Source of the DNA: Labilibaculum sp041595635
Lineage (GTDB): Bacteria > Bacteroidota > Bacteroidia > Bacteroidales > Marinifilaceae
Assembly: GCF_041595635.1 (NCBI RefSeq)
Contig: NZ_JBFHJW010000014.1
Coordinates: forward strand, 1 to 64,000
Direction of reading: 5' to 3'
Length of the DNA: 64,000 nt
Shown here: positions 63,006-64,000 of the stretch, piece by piece
Position numbering within the stretch: the first letter of the stretch is position 1
How the letters are laid out: each line of letters starts with the position of its first letter
Notes under the pieces: generated by a model
The model's database searches: none
The model's input: only the letters and a program-made list of their open reading frames with translations
What the model was told of the DNA's origin: nothing
Position numbers and translations under genes: made by a program

Positions 63006-63079
63006 GGCCCGTTAGTTCAGCTGAATAGAACGTCAGATTCCGGTTCTGAAGGTCACAGGTTTGAATCCTGTACGGGTCA
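63006..63079 (+). tRNA. tRNA-Arg (anticodon CCG)
   Basis: The 74 bases fold as a tRNA: acceptor arm GGCCCGT/ACGGGTC (one G-T pair) with discriminator A; D stem GTTC/GAAC; anticodon stem TCAGA/TCTGA with loop TTCCGGT, so the anticodon is CCG at 63040-63042; T stem ACAGG/CCTGT with loop TTTGAAT. CCG reads the arginine codon CGG. The 3-prime CCA is not encoded. A strong terminator follows. Confidence 0.95.
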
Positions 63080-63083
63080 CAAC

Positions 63084-63116
63084 AAAAGCCAATCAATAAT
63101 ATTGATTGGCTTTTTT
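63084..63116 (+). terminator. Terminator after tRNA-Arg
   Basis: A 14-bp perfect stem (AAAAGCCAATCAAT with ATTGATTGGCTTTT) has an AAT loop and is followed by Ts. Confidence 0.9.
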
Positions 63117-63273
63117 CATTTTTGTATCTCCTCCTACTATTACATTTCGAAGCAAACTTATTTTAAGGCAATGGTCAGGTACATTTTCATCCCAATTACC
63201 ATCCTTCAAAATTTGAGTTTCTGAATTTCTATTTTAGAAAATTCAAGCATAATAACATCTATCTTAATGTACC

Positions 63274-63305
63274 ACAAAAAAAGGAGTCCATTAGGACTCC
63301 TTTTT
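63274..63305 (-). terminator. Terminator after the exbD genes
   Basis: AAAAAGGAGTCC and GGACTCCTTTTT form a 12-bp stem with the loop ATTA. On the minus strand it ends the ExbD pair, with a longer A-run to its left giving the T tract. Confidence 0.85.
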
Positions 63306-63327
63306 AATATCTAGAAAACATGGAATA

Positions 63328-63795
63328 TTATTCCGCTGCTTCACGTGTCGAATAGTTCAACTTTAACGAACTTGCTTTTCTAAGTTCTTGCTTAATATCG
63401 ATAATAATACCCATTTTGGTATATTCATCAACCTTAAGAGAAGTTGTTAGCTTATTTCGAAGTTCTTCTTTTCTTGATTCTCTTTCCGCAGCAATAAAAG
63501 ACTGAATGTCGTCTACTGTAGCAAATTGATCGTTCAATTGAATTTTAGGCTCTGTACCGTAAGTTTTTGTAAATTTTTTCATAGGAACCCCTACATAAAT
63601 ATTACTTACAAGATCCTTCTTCTCTAATTTAACAATTTCTTTTGCTGTGGGAACCATTACATCCACATTCAATTCCACTTCACGCATAGTTGTACTAACC
63701 ATGAAGAAAAATAAAAGCATGAATACGATATCAGGAAGAGATGCTGTCGAAATTTCAGGAAGCTCTTTAGATCCTCCTTTTTTAAATTTTCCCAT
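63328..63795 (-). CDS. ExbD/TolR-family biopolymer transport protein
   Basis: The 155-residue protein has a short basic N-terminus (MGKFKKGGSKELPEI), one transmembrane helix (SLPDIVFMLLFFFMV) with the essential Asp at its start, and a periplasmic domain ending in LNYSTREAAE. ExbD/TolR, with ExbB/TolQ, uses the proton gradient to energise TonB or Tol. The Bacteroidota often carry two ExbD genes in a row, as here. The gene starts one base into the upstream stop (TAATG overlap), so the two are translationally linked. A terminator follows, making it the last gene of the operon. Confidence 0.88.
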   Translation of the reverse strand: MGKFKKGGSKELPEISTASLPDIVFMLLFFFMVSTTMREVELNVDVMVPTAKEIVKLEKKDLVSNIYVGVPMKKFTKTYGTEPKIQLNDQFATVDDIQSFIAAERESRKEELRNKLTTSLKVDEYTKMGIIIDIKQELRKASSLKLNYSTREAAE

Positions 63796-64000
63796 TATTT
63801 TTTTCCTCCCACATTTTTAGGTTCAGCCTCAGAAATCTGCATAGGAACATAATCCCTTACAGCGCCTTGCTGCTCATCGTTCAACTCATCAAACTTTTTA
63901 TTCCATTTCTGCATAGCTTTCTCATCTTTTAATTCACGAGAAGCTGCCGCTAGTTCATCCTGTACTTTAATGTACATTTTGTAACTTGTACCACGGTCAT
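63795..64000 (-). CDS. ExbD-family protein, C-terminal part (cut by window edge)
   Basis: The reading frame continues past the edge; the visible C-terminal 67 residues start DRGTSYKMYIKVQDEL, a segment typical of the long ExbD of Bacteroidota, and end in NVGGKK. The transmembrane helix and proton-path Asp lie outside the window. An internal ATG at 63977 is not the real start because the conserved DRGTSY lies before it in frame. It overlaps the next exbD by one base. Confidence 0.75.
   Translation of the reverse strand, partial: DRGTSYKMYIKVQDELAAASRELKDEKAMQKWNKKFDELNDEQQGAVRDYVPMQISEAEPKNVGGKK

Noticed and set aside
62955..63224. Plus-strand 89-codon reading frame
   Set aside because: It runs straight through the tRNA-Arg gene and its terminator; the peptide LNRTSDSGSEGHRFESC is the usual false translation of a tRNA.
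1..64000. CRISPR array, prophage, insertion sequence or defence island
   Set aside because: No regularly spaced repeats, transposase or integrase-like proteins, or att-like repeats were seen; gene content is core.

Overview
The window is a stretch of chromosome from an AT-rich member of the Bacteroidota, most likely a marine Bacteroidales (Marinifilaceae-like; the family is an inference). The signs are promoters of the Bacteroidota type (TTTG or TTG, 18-22 bases, TAnnTTTG), little Shine-Dalgarno signal, an RprX/RprY-like two-component pair, a glycine-lipid acyltransferase pair, the long PurF-like amidotransferase, and the gene order coaX - TPR - lptC - hlyC/corC - ppiD. No phage, insertion sequence, CRISPR array or integrated element is visible. 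This is core chromosome with normal housekeeping content.

Layout. 1-6.4 kb: the tail of fructose-1,6-bisphosphatase, a three-gene minus-strand group (small membrane protein, YciI-like protein, lipoprotein), mfd, and a REC-PAS-PAS response regulator. 6.5-13.3 kb (+): coaX, a TPR protein, lptC, a small membrane protein, a CNNM/CorC-type protein and a PpiD-like foldase, an envelope-biogenesis run. 13.5-30.2 kb (-): a complete division and cell wall (dcw) cluster, mraZ-rsmH-ftsL-ftsI-murE-mraY-murD-ftsW-murG-murC-ftsQ-ftsA-ftsZ-ftsZ-yqeY. It carries two full-length tandem ftsZ genes with different C-terminal tails, and three AAAGTGGG repeats over the mraZ promoter that look like an autoregulatory MraZ operator. 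MurE has the DNPR motif, so the peptidoglycan should contain meso-diaminopimelate.

30.4-38.2 kb: two acyltransferases that probably make glycine lipid (GlsA, GlsB), a PurF-like enzyme, a SPOR protein, a double universal stress protein, miaB and a GNAT acetyltransferase. 38.4-44.4 kb: a tricorn-type protease and an S9 prolyl-oligopeptidase gene broken by a one-base frameshift. 44.9-51.1 kb: a membrane protein, a GT39/GT2 glycosyltransferase pair, a YugP-type zinc peptidase, a second lipid acyltransferase and three very small genes, each followed by its own terminator. 51.2-59.9 kb: the RprXY-like system, a candidate small RNA with its own promoter and terminator, rnc-fabF-acpP (transcribed acpP first), divergent purN, an M23 peptidase and two tandem YitT proteins. 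60-64 kb: leuS, tRNA-Arg(CCG), and two overlapping exbD genes, the upstream one cut by the window edge.

The strongest candidates for something undescribed are the tandem ftsZ pair with diverged tails, the MraZ-box array phased at 10-bp intervals, and the free-standing small RNA at about 53.61-53.71 kb. Gene functions rest on recognised family motifs. Promoters are consensus matches by eye; those with only a -7 match are weak because the motif is short.
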